From positions 30,617,806-30,681,805 of the forward strand of contig NC_063054.1 in NCBI RefSeq assembly GCF_018812025.1: DNA of 64,000 bases, written 5' to 3'. The number at the start of each line of letters is the position of its first letter. Positions within the stretch are counted from its first letter, which is position 1. The DNA comes from Megalobrama amblycephala. Lineage: Eukaryota; Chordata; Actinopteri; Cypriniformes; Xenocyprididae. The notes beneath the pieces are model-generated. The model was not told the DNA's origin, searched no databases, and saw only the letters and a list, made by a program, of their open reading frames with translations. Of this stretch, positions 23,680 through 36,262 are shown in pieces. Both the position numbers and the translations under genes were made by a program.

Positions 23680-25273
23680 CAAACCCGATTCCAAAAAAGC
23701 TGGGACACTGTACAAATTTTGAATAAAAACAGAATGCAATGATTTGGAAGTTTCCAATTTCAATATTTTATTCAGAATACAACATAGATGACATATCAAA
23801 TGTTTAAACTGAGAAAGTGTATCATTTAAGGGAAAAATAAGTTGATTTTAAATTTCATGGCATCAACAAATCTCAAAAAAGTTGGGACAAGGCCATGTTT
23901 ACCACTGTGTGGCATCCCCTCTTCTTTTTATAACAGTCTGCAAACGTCTGGGGACTGAGGAGACAAGTTGCTCAAGTTTAGGAATATGAATGTTGTCCCA
24001 TTCTTGTCTAATACAGGCTTCTAGTTGCTCAACTGTCTTAGGTCTTCTTTGTTGCATCTTCCTCTTTATGATGCGCCAAATGTTTTCTATGGGTGAAAGA
24101 TCTGGACTGCAGGCTGGCCATTTCAGTACCCGGATCCTCCTTCTATGCAGCCATGATGTTGTAATTGATGCAGTATGTGGTCTGGCATTGTCATGTTGGA
24201 AAATGCAAGGTCTTCCCTGAAAGAGATGACGTCTGGATGGGAGCATATGTTGTTCTAGAACTTGGATATACCTTTCAGCATTGATGGTGCCTTTCCAGAT
24301 GTGTAAGCTGCCCATGCCACACGCACTCACTCAACCCCATACCATCAGAGATGCAGGCTTCTGAACTGAGCGCTGATAACAACTTGGGTTGTCCTTGTCC
24401 TCTTTAGTCTGGATGACATGGCGTCCCAGTTTTCCAAAAAGAACTTCAAATTTTGATTTGTCTGACCACAGAACAGTTTTCCACTTTGCCACAGTCCATT
24501 TTAAATGAGCCTTGGCCCAGAGAAAACGCCTGCACTTCTGGATCATGTTTAGATATGGCTTCTTTTTTGACCTATAGAGTTTTAGCCAGCAACGGCGAAT
24601 GGCACGGTGGATTGTGTTCACCGACAATGTTTTCTGGAAGTATTCCTGAGCCCATGTTGTGATTTCCATTACAGTAGCATTCCTGTATGTGATGCAGTGC
24701 CGTCTAAGGGCCCGAAGATCACGGGCATCCAGTATGGTTTTCCGGCCTTGACCCTTACGCACAGAGATTGTTCCAGATTCTCTGAATCTTTGGATGATAT
24801 TATGCACTGTAGATGATGATAACTTCAAACTCTTTGCAATTGTTCTCTGAGAAACTCCTTTTTGATATTGCTCCACTATTTTTCGCCGCAGCATTGGGGG
24901 AATTGGTGATCCTCTGCCCATCTTGACTTCTGAGAGACGCTGCCACTCTGAGAGGCTCTTTTTATACCCAATCATGTTGCCAATTGACCTAATAAGTTGA
25001 AAATTGGTCCTCCAGCTGTTTCTTATATGTACATTTAACTTTTCTGGGCTCTTATTGCTACCTGTCCCAACTTTTTTGGAATGTGTAGCTCTCATGAAAT
25101 CCAAAATGAGCCAATATTTGGCATGACATTTCAAAATGTCTCTCTTTCAACGTTTGATATGTTATCTATATTCTATTGTGAATAAAATATAAATTTATGA
25201 GATTTGTAAATTATTGCATTCCTTTTTTATTCACAATTTGTACAGTGTCCCAACTTTTTTGGAATCGGGTTTG
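23680..25273 (-). mobile_element. Near-complete Tc1-like DNA transposon
   Basis: The 1594-bp element is flanked on both sides by TA (23678-23679 and 25274-25275), the Tc1/mariner target duplication. Its ends are inverted: CAAACCCGATTCCAAAAAA on the left and the reverse complement with one change on the right. Each end spans about 200 bp. A second internal repeat of the GTTGGGACA motif (left near 23880-23890, right near 25060-25080) gives the IR/DR arrangement seen in Sleeping Beauty-type Tc1 elements. The single transposase frame is on the minus strand. This family is widespread in teleosts from memory; its name was not checked. Confidence 0.95.
23899..24921 (-). pseudogene. Tc1 DD34E transposase interrupted by one in-frame TGA
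   Basis: From the ATG at 24919-24921 the minus strand reads MGRGSPIPPMLRRKIVEQYQ and continues for 340 codons, the usual Tc1 transposase length, to a stop at 23899. The only break is a TGA at 24331-24333, in SLMVWG-stop-VSACGMG, where relatives typically have Cys (TGC or TGT); this is an apparent one-base change. The N-terminus has paired helix-turn-helix DNA-binding segments (KGVSQRTIAKSLKLSSSTVH). The catalytic triad is visible: Asp in VLWSDKSKF, Asp in FQHDNARPH, and Glu in SPIENIW, the last two separated by 34 residues. An upstream in-frame extension to 25134 runs into the inverted repeat and is unlikely to be coding. Confidence 0.93.
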
Positions 25274-25355
25274 TAGTTCAAATTCTGAAATTAAGCCTTT
25301 GATCAAAAATTATGAGGTTGCTGTCACAAAAAGTGCCCATTTCAGGCTTTAGTAT

Positions 25356-25681
25356 AGACCTTATTTACCAGAGAAACAAGCGCGCCGCCATCTTTATAAA
25401 ATTGTCTTTGAACTTCCGCTTTGCGGTAGCTCTGTACATTTCTATGGCATCGTTGTCAAAGAATAATTAGTTGGTTAAGTGGAGTTACTTGTTGTAGAGT
25501 TAATGAAAGTTATCATGAGCATTGTTATATTTAAAGCAGATGTCTTAACAAATGTCAGTAGACCCGGAGGATTTTAAAACAAGCAGTTCATTCATAAATG
25601 TAAGATCGCTGTGGAAATACAAACCGGAAGTCAAAAGACAACGAGCGCAACGCTGAAAAGGGGCGGGGCTACATAAGGTCT
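25356..25681. mobile_element. Short inverted-repeat element (AGACCTTAT ends)
   Basis: It starts AGACCTTATTTACC and ends CTACATAAGGTCT (9-bp perfect inverted terminus). It is 326 bp and non-coding, lying just outside the 23680-25273 Tc1 element. No clear duplication. Confidence 0.6.
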
Positions 25682-26207
25682 GATGTGAAAAGAGTGTTAA
25701 CCAAGAAAAGTGTGAGATTTTTTGTAACTTTTATATTTGCAATTACTGAATTAGTGTGAGGGACATCTGATTAATAGGAAAATGTTGATTTTATCACAAA
25801 GACATTTTATAATAATATTCAGAGAGCTCCCATAGTGTCCATAACTTAAAATAATGACCAACAATAATAAGGATTTGATGCCTGAGATGGGAAAATATGT
25901 TTTTCTGGAAGTTAAATATGTCATTAATGTTGTGGGGTGTTCAGAAAAGTAATACATTTTGGTAAAAAATCTAAAAATGTGTAAGTCCAAATCGTACCTG
26001 TTTCGTGGAATGACTCCTTAGTCTTTTTTGCAGTGACATTGCCTGCATAATACAGAAAAATTAGTCATTTCCATGGATCTATATGAACTAGAATCATTTT
26101 GAAAACAAGGAATATCTCATTAAAATTCATGAGCTCAGTTTTCGCCTGCCCATCTTCTGTCCCTCAGTGCCACAAGTGTGGAAGTCTCATTAAGTAATCA
26201 TCAAATA

Positions 26208-26457
26208 CACTGTAAAAAAAGAATTGTTGGTTTAACCTGGTTAAGGTGTTACCTGGTTGCCTTAAAATTTTGAGTTCATTGAAATAAAAAAACTGAGTTA
26301 ATACAATGAAGACGATTGGTTTAATCAACAGAAACTCAAAATATTATGTCATCTGAACCACATTAATTATTGAAGTTGATTTGACAAAAGAAAAAATAAA
26401 TCATGATAAATCATGAAAATTATTATTATTATTTTATTATAATTTTTTTTTACAGTG
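26208..26457. mobile_element. Short CACTGTAAAA-ended inverted-repeat element
   Basis: It begins CACTGTAAAAAAAG and ends TTTTTTTTACAGTG. TA lies on both sides (26206-26207, 26458-26459). 250 bp, non-coding, resembling non-autonomous CACTA-like elements of fish. Confidence 0.75.
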
Positions 26458-27741
26458 TACTAATACCCATCACCGAAGTCCTGAAGGAACCCAAGGCTTA
26501 TAAATGCTTATTGTCTTCCGGGTTGTTGTACTACGAATGAATGTCGGCTCTATTGAGCTTTCAAATAAAGTCTCAACATCAGTTATGTATATATTAGTTA
26601 GTCTCAATGTCTCTCACTCGCTCGTTTGAGGAATCTCACCTGCTTCATTGACGACAAACACAAACCTTTATGTCTAACTGCAAGGCCATCACAGTGAGCA
26701 CGCTTGTTTCTCTGCACTGTTGAGCCATCAACAGATATTAATTAAATCCCGGGTTGTCATGGAGACAGTCATGCTGGAGAGTAACTAATTACAAGTACGT
26801 AACAAATTCATTTTATTCAGTGGTGGCAACTTAATAGGCCTCCATCATCATACGGTTATTGAAATCAGTTTAAGTTGCTGTATCCCATGACAACCACTAC
26901 CCACATGAGCGATGCCCATAGAGAAATCATTAAAACGCATTAAAGTCTTAAGTAGTGAGATATTGCGTGTTATAGTGTTGGACGTTTCATGTGTTGGTGT
27001 GTTGCTTTCACAAGCTGCACTTATCTAGACGTGGACTGTCATGAATGAGGTCCCAGGACCAGTACTTTGGTCTAGGGAAGAAAATATTAGGCCAAATTCA
27101 CAGAATATTGGTCCTCGTTTGAAGTCACACCTTCAAGTGCTCAGTCTCTTGGCGTCCCAACCAAAGCGCATCTGGTACACCAAACTTCTCTTGATGTAAA
27201 GACCCAAAAGCCTGACCTTAAAAACCCTGAGAGCATCATCAATATCAACACTTCACGACCCACTTTCACAGTTAGGTTTCTTAGTTTCATCAGATAACTC
27301 TCTGAGATTAGCATTAACCCACTTTTCCGTGTACCGGGAGGTCTCGGGAGGAGACGAGTGGCAGAATGTCACAGAAATGTCATCATCGGACTGCCTGAAA
27401 CTTTCACCGGCTGAAAATCGCAGTGAGTGTCCATCGAATGCATTAGACGTGGAAGTGATTGGTCTTTATTGCAACATGTAGGTTATATGGAACAGTCTGC
27501 CTGCTTCATAGCTCATTATACTCCGTCTCTGAGCTGATCCCTTGAGCGCGAGACTCACATAAGAGAGAGACAAAACACAGAGAAGCAGAATTTTAAACAG
27601 TTGCCGATTACCGTGACCTTGTCCTAGATTGAGTTGAATTTCTTTATACTGTTGCTTTCCTTTTCATTTTTTACTTTAGTTGAGTAACATACTATAAGGT
27701 TATGATTATAAGATGATATTTGCATATATTTGTTGTTGTTT
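26458..27741. other. Gene-free, single-copy-looking stretch
   Basis: No repeat or exon recognised; 26620-27100 could be conserved non-coding DNA. Confidence 0.5.
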
Positions 27742-27749
27742 CTTTAAAT

Positions 27750-29357
27750 CATGCAACGTCAACTGGCGGCCCGCGGGCCAAATCCGGCCCGCCAGAGATT
27801 TCCATCCGGCCCCCAGAATAATACTGAATTCAGGAATAGCCTTGTAAGAGGAAAAAAGTTTAGGGCTGGTCCGAATACCATTTTTTGAGCTTCGAAGCTT
27901 CGGTAGTAATGAACATCGACTCTTCGGAGAGAGGGGCTGAACATATTTTTCTCTCTAATAAAGGCAGGAATCTGTGTCTGTATGTCCGTTTGCATTTTTA
28001 TTATTTCGAGAACCGTTCATCCAATCGACTTCACAAGGCAGTGCAGTGTCGCATTTGGTGCAATATAGATGGACACGCGAGACGCGACACATTCAGAATG
28101 AATAAACTTTTAGTAAACTACAGTCAGAACAGCGCGAGCGGGAAGCGGCGCACCTCACGCGGGCAGGGCTTATGCTCCGAGAACGGACACTGCACTAGTG
28201 ATATAAAACGCACACACACAGGTCTGTTAAATTAAGCAATACTTTTAAGGTAGTCTAATATTTTTCTGACTAACAAATTGGCACAGTAAGGGTAGATTTA
28301 AATAAAGAAAAACGAAATTTAAATAAAGTAAAAACGAAATTTAAATAAAGAAAAAACGAAATTTATATAAACAAAAACGAAATTTAAATAAAGAAAAAAC
28401 GAAATTTAAATAAAGAAAAATTAAATTTAAATAAAGAAAAACGAAATTAAGTTAAATTAAAAACGAGATTAATTTAGATTGATAATAACGGGTAAAAATG
28501 CTAATACATTTTGTTTCTATTATTGTATTTTCCACAGTGTCAAAGCAACAAAACACAAGCTCAGACATGCACTTCGGTCCATACAAACTCCGCTGTTCTG
28601 AACACTCCCGTTGCTGGAACACGCGTCGGTTCTATTTCTAGCATGCACGCGTTTTCCGCGTGGCTCGAGCGCGCCTGAGACGCGTGTCTCAGTGTGCAAA
28701 CTCCAACCTGTTAAATATGGGAGCCGAAATAAAAACGGACACGCCACGCAGCTGAGACGCTCACGCAGCCAGTGTGTCGCCGGCCTTATTCAAGGGGGAA
28801 TGAGAATCGTTTCGCGGGGGATCCCAGGTGTGCAGAAAAAAAAAAAAAAAAATATTCGAATGTCAAATTTTCAAATCGAATACCAACCCACCGAACGAAT
28901 ATTTGAATATTCGGGTCCGTTCCATATTTATTTATTTTTAAATCTAACGAAAAAAAAAACCCTTCTGAAAAGTAGCTTGTGCCATAGCCTGCCTTCAGTC
29001 AAGAATGACGATAAACGCGTTCTCTCATTGAACATCTTTTATTGTTTCACGTGCTCATTTTTTCACAAATGTCAAAATTTTCCTTGCCTGGGATTTGCGC
29101 ACAATTGCGTGACAGTGATGGACAGCTTGACAGCCTCACAAATATGAAGCCTAAAATATCGCTATCGCCCCCTGGTGGCTTGCTGCAGTACAGGTAATAT
29201 GTAAAAAATAAAATAAATTTGGAATTAGAATTAGTATATCAAATAATAACATATTAGGATACAATTCAAATTTTATTTTATATTACGAGTATCTGGCCCT
29301 TACAGTGTCTGCAGAGAAAAATTCTGGCCCTTGGACAAATATAGTTGATGACCCCTG
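27750..29357. mobile_element. hAT-like element with 8-bp target duplication
   Basis: Perfect 8-mers CTTTAAAT flank it (27742-27749 and 29358-29365). The termini CATGCAACGTCAACT and AGTTGATGACCCCTG are imperfect inverted copies with the CAGGGG-like hAT end. GGCCC-rich sequence follows the left end. No transposase. The middle (about 27863-28920) starts GGGCTGGTCCGAATACC and ends in an inverted-looking GAATATTCGGGTCCG, so a second element is probably nested there. Confidence 0.85.
28296..28470. repeat. Minisatellite, about 22-bp unit, 7-8 copies
   Basis: The unit is ATTTAAATAAAGAAAAACGA with small length changes in the A-tract. It lies inside the nested part of the 27750-29357 element. Confidence 0.9.
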
Positions 29358-29365
29358 CTTTAAAT

Positions 29366-30128
29366 GGTTCAAATAATGTTTTTTTTTTCTCCCGGTATGC
29401 CTCATTTACACACACCACAAATGAAGTTGAATTAATTTTGGTTTGCGATCAATGGAAGCCAAGCCATACTGTACTTACTTGACAAGAAAAATTAAAGAAA
29501 TGTATACAACTGTTGAAATTGTTTTTTCATAAGATATTTCAGAACTATACCTGTTATCATACAAACATACGGGCTAAAATATTATACAATATTAATAATA
29601 CTTATTTGAAGTTCCAACTATAGAAATGTGTATAAAATAAAATAAAATAAAATAAAATTGATTATTTAATTTAATTTAATTAATTATTTGAGAAGAATGC
29701 ACTATTTATCATTTAGAAAGCTCTAACTCACTTGTAGGGAATTAAAATAGAAATGAAAATCAAAGAAATTTATACAACTGTTGAAATAGTTTTCATAATA
29801 ATAATACGTTTAAAATTCCACCTATAGAAATGTGTATAAAATAATAAAATAAAATAAATAAAATAATCAATTCATATATGAGGGTAGAGGAATACACAAT
29901 TTATAATTTAGAAAGCTCTAATTTATTAATTTACCAAATTTACCAAATGTAAGATGAAAAAAAAAATCTACATATCAGGAAATAAATAAATAAGCATAAA
30001 TAGTGAAAATTAAATATGTGCAAAACTTTTGTGTGACTGATATATATCTTTGAATTGCAATTCCTGAAATTACTCTTCCTATCATTCACCAATTCAACAT
30101 TCTGTTGGTTGTGGAAGAACACAGAAAC
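29366..30128. other. Gene-free AT-rich stretch with a diverged direct duplication
   Basis: 29490-29720 and 29755-29925 resemble each other (shared ATACAACTGTTGAAAT, CTATAGAAATGTGTATAAAA, TTTAGAAAGCTCTAA), a diverged direct duplication of about 270 bp. Confidence 0.6.
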
Positions 30129-30132
30129 TTAA

Positions 30133-31861
30133 AGGTGCCATCGAATGTTTTTTTAAAATATGTAATATAAGTCTAAGGTGTCCCCTGAATGTGTCTGTGA
30201 AGTTTCAGCTCAAAATACCCCATAGATTCTTTTAAATTAATTTTTTTAACTGCCTATTTTGAGGCATAATTAGAAATGCGCCAATTCAGGCTGCGGCCCC
30301 TTTAATTGCTCGCGCTCTCCGCCCCCTCCCGAGCTCTCGACTCTATCACTGCATAAACAAAGTTCACACAGCTAATATAAACCTCAAAATGGATCTTTAC
30401 AAAGTGTTCGCCATGCAGCATGTCTAATCGCGTAAGTATAGTATTTATTTGCATGTTTACATTTGATTCTGAATTTTTTTTGATAGTGCTCTGTGGCTAA
30501 TGCTACACTGTTGGAGAGATTTATAAAGAATGAAGTTGTGTTTATGCATTATACAGACTGCAAGTGTTTAAAAATGAAAATAGCTAACTTTAACCACAAT
30601 AAATAACTTTAACCACATTTAACACTACATTAGCAACATTCTAATGAAACATATAGAAAGACAATTTACAAATATCACTAAAAATATCATGTTATCATGG
30701 ATCATGTCAGTTATTATTGCTCCATCTGCCATTTTTCGCTATTGTTCTTGCTTGCTTACCTAGTCTGATGATTCAACTGTGCACAGATCCAGACATTAAT
30801 ACTGGCTGCCCTTGTGTAATGCCTCGATCATGAGCTGGCATATGCAAATATTGGGGGCGTACACCCCGACTGTTACGTAACAGTCGGTGTTATGTTGAGA
30901 TTCGCCTGTTCTTCAGAGGTCTTTTAAAGGTGCCCTAGAACTTTTTTTAAAAAGATGTAATATAAGTTTAAGGTGTCCCCTGAATGTGTCTGGGAAGTTT
31001 CAGCTCAAAATACCCCATAGATTTTTTTTAATTAATTTTTTTAACTGCCTATTTTGGGGCATCATTATAAATGAGCCGATTCAGGGCTACTGGCCCTTTA
31101 ATTCTCGTGCTCCACGCCCACGGAGCTCACGCTTGCCTTGAACAGTGCATAAACAAAGTTTACACAGCTAATATAACCCTCAAATGGATCTTTACAAAGT
31201 GTTCGTCATGGATTATGTGAGTATTGTATACTGTTATATTGTTTACTTCTGATTTTGAATGAGTTTGAGGCTATGCTCCGTGGCTAACGGCTAATGCTAC
31301 CCTGTTGGAGAGATTTATAAAGAATGAAGTTGTGTTTATGAATTATACAGACTGCAAGTGTCTTGTCTCCGTGAATACAGTAAGAAACGATGGTAACTTT
31401 AACCACATTTAACAGTACATTAGCAACATGCTAATGAAACATTTAGAAAGACAATTTACAAATATCACTAAAAATATAATGTTATCATGGATCATGTCAG
31501 TTATTATCGCTCCATCTGCCATTTTTCGCTATTGTTCTTGCTTGCTTACCTAGTCTGTTGATTCACCTGTGCAGATCCAGATGTTACTGGCTGCCCTTGT
31601 GTAATGCCTTTCATAATGTTGGGAACATAGGCTGGCATATGCAAATATTGGGGCGTACACCCCGACTGTTACGTAACAGTCGGTGTTATGTTGAGATTCG
31701 CCTGTTCTTCGGAGGTCTTTTAAACAATTTTAAACAAATGAGATTTATATAAGAAGGAGGAAACAATGGAGTTTGAGACTCACTGTATGTCATTTCCATG
31801 TACTGAACTCTTGTTATTCAACTATGCCGAGGTAAATTCAATATTCAATTTGATGGCACCT
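30133..31861. mobile_element. TTAA-flanked transposon containing a second copy of its own left part
   Basis: The left end AGGTGCCATCGAAT follows TTAA (30129-30132). The right end ATTTGATGGCACCT precedes TTAA (31862-31865). TTAA duplications are typical of piggyBac and Kolobok. At 30928 a second left end (AGGTGCCCTAGAAC), also preceded by TTAA, starts an almost complete copy to 31861, so 30133-30927 repeats most of 30928-31720. No transposase. Confidence 0.88.
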
Positions 31862-31865
31862 TTAA

Positions 31866-33424
31866 TTTAGCTTAATCCTGTTTAAGTCCAGCTAAAAACC
31901 ATGTAAACCATGTAAAACCAGAAAACAGAATGTTCTAGATTCAAACCTCTGGTAAAATAAAAACTGATGGCAAAAGAAATCTCAGGCACCTTGGTGAATT
32001 TAAGCTACATTTTATCAACCCTGCAGTCAGTTCCTTATTTTCTAGAACTGATTAAAGTTTTAAACACCTTACAGAAAGTAATCAAAAGTTTGTGTTGAGA
32101 GTGTGAACTTCATCCATTCGTGACAGTGGGTTATGGAGAGCGCGGTGCGGCAAAAGCAATGCTTTTCTTTCTCGAAAGCCCTTGGATTGAGTCATTTGTT
32201 CCTGAGCTTGATTTTCACACAGAATATCTAATGAGAACAACATTTGTTTAATTCTCTCTCAAAGGTCAGCAGTAATGTAATATACTATTAGAGTAATTCA
32301 GCCCTGTCATGTCACAGGTTACGCCATGTTTTTGTTTACTTGGTTATTTACATTTGCCATTTTCCACTAGGCTAGCCATTCAAGTTACTTGTATTTACTG
32401 AAGCCAGAAGAGAAAGCAAAAGAGATAGAAGAAAGTGAGAGATATCAAATCACGTTATTCACACTGATCTATTTCCTTTCTTCCCACATCAACAGTTCAG
32501 TTTGATCTTGATCTTGTCTTCAGGAGTCCTTTCTTAAGTCTGTACAGAAATTAGCATCTTTCATTTCAACCGAACATAATTCTCAAAGGAATGTACTTCA
32601 CTAAAGTAGGCTTAAACCTCGCTATACATTCCCATTTCTATTTCCAAAAAAGGCAGCGAGCTGACATGCTCTTGAGCCCACGCTTCAGCTATCTGATGGT
32701 TTTCTAAAAATCGTCGGGAATGAATGGCCTTTGATGAATATGTTTATGATTGAAGTGGGACTAATTACATGAGCCAATTAGTTTTCAGATATGGTCAAAA
32801 AGATGGCCATCAATGTTATTATTATTTAGGTATGCTAGACGCAACGTAATCCAGCCTGTGTGAATAATGCATTGGTTTCTATACTCCGTGATGGGGTGAT
32901 TTGAAGCAACCACTCTTGAATATAGAAGATGCAGGTTTCCAATGCAACAAAAGGGCTTAAAAAGCTTCTATAGGGAAGCGCAATTATTATCATAAATATA
33001 ATCATGTTTAACAGTTAACTGAACTTTTTTTCGATGAACTATATGATCCTCTGCCACTCACCATGTTTCCTCTGGTAGTAAAAATGCAGTTTGTCAGCTA
33101 TGACAAAATCACTTTTCAGTCAAATAGCTGTTGTGAATACAACTCAATTACAATCACGCGTCCATCTTTCCCGAGAGGGACAGCGAGAGAAGTGTCAGTT
33201 TCACATTTTACACTGACAGCCTGTGGCTTTATAAACAATAATGCTAAATGATATCTAGTATAATATGTCTAAACACATTTCACATTTTGGCTTACTGTTG
33301 ACACTGTGGGGGCACAATATTTGCTGAAAGCAAGACTAGATTGAACCCATATTATATTAGTCCAAATGACGTTGTGCCAGTTTTTAAATCAGAAGGGTCC
33401 AAGGTCTAGTCTTAGGGCCCCACA
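31866..33424. other. Gene-free, single-copy-looking stretch
   Basis: No recognisable repeat or exon. 32650-32960 has the balanced look of conserved non-coding DNA. Confidence 0.45.
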
Positions 33425-33525
33425 AACCTAAATACAAATGAAACTCTAGATGGTGCAGGCTGATAGGTCCTTAACTCAGTTTGCTCGCAATCACATCGTT
33501 CTCTATAGGGCACAGCTGACTGGTT
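33425..33525. repeat. Inverted partner of 36165-36262
   Basis: AGGTCCTTAACTCAGTTTGC and CTCTATAGGGCACAGCTG are reverse complements, with a few changes, of blocks at 36165-36262. Confidence 0.7.
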
Positions 33526-34206
33526 CCTGCTGTTTCAGTAGCCAACCTTCCAATTCTTGGTCAGCATTTGCTATACAGTAGCAGTGCAGCACGCTTTCAG
33601 AAACCCTCCACCTTCCCCAGCTCCACCTGTATAGATCTACAGCAGCAGCGTAGTAGATCTATTCCACCAAGACCAAATATATCAACATTTTCATATCCAT
33701 TACCATGCCAAACACTCCAAGTTGTCATGACAGAAATATAAATAGCCTACTGCGCATACCAAAAGTACGCTTCATTAACCAACTTTATCTCAAAAAGTAA
33801 TAATACTACATTAGCCTATTACCAAACAGTTTTCAGTTTCATATGGTTGAAATTAAATAAATAAATGAAAAACAAGGGACTCATGGGAACTACATTAGAA
33901 TTATGGGAGAATCAATCCTTTCGACTAAAATATATTGTTCAGTTGATTAGAAGCCTTCCTGACCATGAGGCATAAGCAGATCGTATATGAAAACATATAT
34001 AAGATTGTACAAATTCATATAATTTAGCCACCTATTTGTCAAAACATAAAATAGTAATGAATAAACCAATATATTTCCTGTTCCCCAAAAATATTTCAAC
34101 CAATTACCTGAATGATTATACAGAAAATCATATAAATATGTACTTTACCTATATATTTATGGGTATATATATTGGGACTATATATATATATAGACACATA
34201 TATATA

Positions 34207-34245
<39 letters not shown>

Positions 34246-35894
34246 TATGTGTGTGTGTGTGTAAGCAATAAGTTACGAGAAGCTGTGCTGTATCACTGAA
34301 GCAGAGTGCCTGCAACCCCTTCAGCCGTGACTTATTCACGATACAGCACTAGCCTCAAGTACCTTATTGCTTACTTATAAAAATGTTACCACACAATACA
34401 AATATTAAAGCCAAAAATATGTATCAATGCAACTTTCATGCAGTAAAGTTTCACTAAAAGCCTTCCTTCTGCCAGAAAAAAATAGTCCCTGACTGTGGAC
34501 AGCAACAGAAATTACTTTATTACGCCATTAGATGGCGGCAAAGACGATCTTTATGAGTGAGCCACTCAGTAGCGAAGACTTTTACATTGAAAAGACTGAA
34601 TTGTTGTGAGCACGGAACAAGACGTAACTGACAAATGCTTTGACCAGCGCTGTCAGTCATGGGAAAACCCCTTAACTGTTAAAAGGACAAGATAATACAT
34701 TGGACATTTAAGCAGATTTTTTATTATGAACACAGGACTGACCTGAAGGAAATTGCTAAATCTGAATGCAGGTAATGAACTCGCTTGATCGATCTCTTTC
34801 TCACAATACTCTTCTACATAATACAGTAAGCTTCAATGAACAATATCAATTGAGAACAAACAGTTTACGTTGCTCAGAGTGGTTGTATTGTGAATCAGAA
34901 TCAGAATCAAGGACAGGAACTAACTGTTTTAAATATACAGTATATATATAAAAATCAAAAAGCTCCCCAATTTTTTACTATTTTCTCAAAAGCAGCTCGT
35001 TTCCCTCCCCTCAGTACCTTTATAAACGTATCCAACTAAAATTCAGAAGGTGTTTTTTTTTGGGTATGGTCACCCCAAATTCCTCCAATTATGATCACTC
35101 ACCTCAATCTCCCCTACTACTACTAACTTTTTGTGACTATGCACAACAATAAGTCTGAGCACTCGGTTTAACAAGCAGCACATATATTGCTGACCCTGAG
35201 ATAAGAGGGAGGTTTTGGCAAATTTTCAGTGTTTTTTCCCTTAATTTCCCTTAATTCACATTACATGACTTAATCAGCTTTAAAAAATGGAAAACAAATT
35301 GCTTTGGCACAGCGTGCATGCATGCGTGTTTGTGTAAATACGGAGGCTTTGTCATGCTCAGCTGTTCTCTTTAATTTGATCTCTCTTTCTTTCCATCCTT
35401 TTTTATGTATCATGAACTATGCAGTTCATCATGAATGACAAGCACACAAACAGGAACAACAACCAGAGGCAGATCATGGTTCATCTTAGCAACATTATTC
35501 TAGCCAGTATATTTTTGAACACGCTTCAAGACCGTTTAGGTATTTTTACTACATTCTCCAAACCTTAATAAAGTTCCATTTGATTTATAGCTATAGACTG
35601 TTTCCGACTAAAGCTTTAAAAAGCAAAGTGATGTTAGCTGGTCATTGGGGGTCTGTGATTATGTACCATTACGGCACAGACAAGCAGTAATTTGTCTTTA
35701 TAATTGGCACAGGCACAAAGACCCAATCAGGGTGGCCTGCTAGGTGATGTTGGCATGGTAATTACAGTCGGACAGGAAGCTTGGCATCCTGGTGGCCTCC
35801 ATTTTAAGGTTAGAGTTCAACTTAAGTCAGCTTTCACACTGTAAAAGACAGAAGGCTCTCAGACATAATCTAAACCCACAGATTATCTGTCAAA
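33526..35894. other. Gene-free stretch
   Basis: Contains the (TA)n(TG)n at 34205-34262. Nothing else recognised. Confidence 0.5.
34205..34262. repeat. (TA)n(TG)n microsatellite
   Basis: Alternating TA followed by a GT run. Confidence 0.9.
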
Positions 35895-36160
35895 GGGGGC
35901 ATTTACACAATACCATTTTCAACTTATATATCAACTTTTTATGTGTTTTGGCTGTTCATTTACACGACAAACTTTTGAAAACAGGTTTCAAAGTGTAGGT
36001 TTTTGATATCATTATTATCTCTGTGTGAACTACAAAAACACGAATTTGTGAAAACGTTGACGTCATGCCTATTACGTGTTCAGTCTATAGGCTTGTAGTG
36101 TTTCTTTACAAAGTGACATCGCCAACTACTGGCCTGACATGCAAAATACAACGTGCATGC
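35895..36160. repeat. Dispersed repeat (CATTTACACAATACC start)
   Basis: It contains TTTGGCTGTTCATTTACACG, ACGTTGACGTCATGCCTATT and ACGTGTTCAGTCTATAGGC. It is recognised from memory as a widespread teleost interspersed family; only one copy is in this window. Confidence 0.5.
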
Positions 36161-36164
36161 ATAA

Positions 36165-36262
36165 TACATAATGTGCCCTATAGAGAATGATGTGACTGCA
36201 AGCAGATTGAGTTAAGGACCCATGAGCCTGTGCCATCTAGAGCTTCATGACAGAACTTTGTA
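36165..36262. repeat. Inverted partner of 33425-33525
   Basis: GTGCCCTATAGAGAATGATG and GAGTTAAGGACCCATGAGCC pair with the copy at 33425-33525, 2.6 kb away. Confidence 0.7.

Noticed and set aside
24921..25134. N-terminal extension of the Tc1 transposase
   Set aside because: The added residues fall in the terminal inverted repeat, and the family's usual start is the MGRGSP methionine at 24921.
28611..29147. 178-codon reading frame as a hAT transposase
   Set aside because: The translation lacks hAT catalytic and dimerisation motifs and runs through poly-A and the nested element junction.
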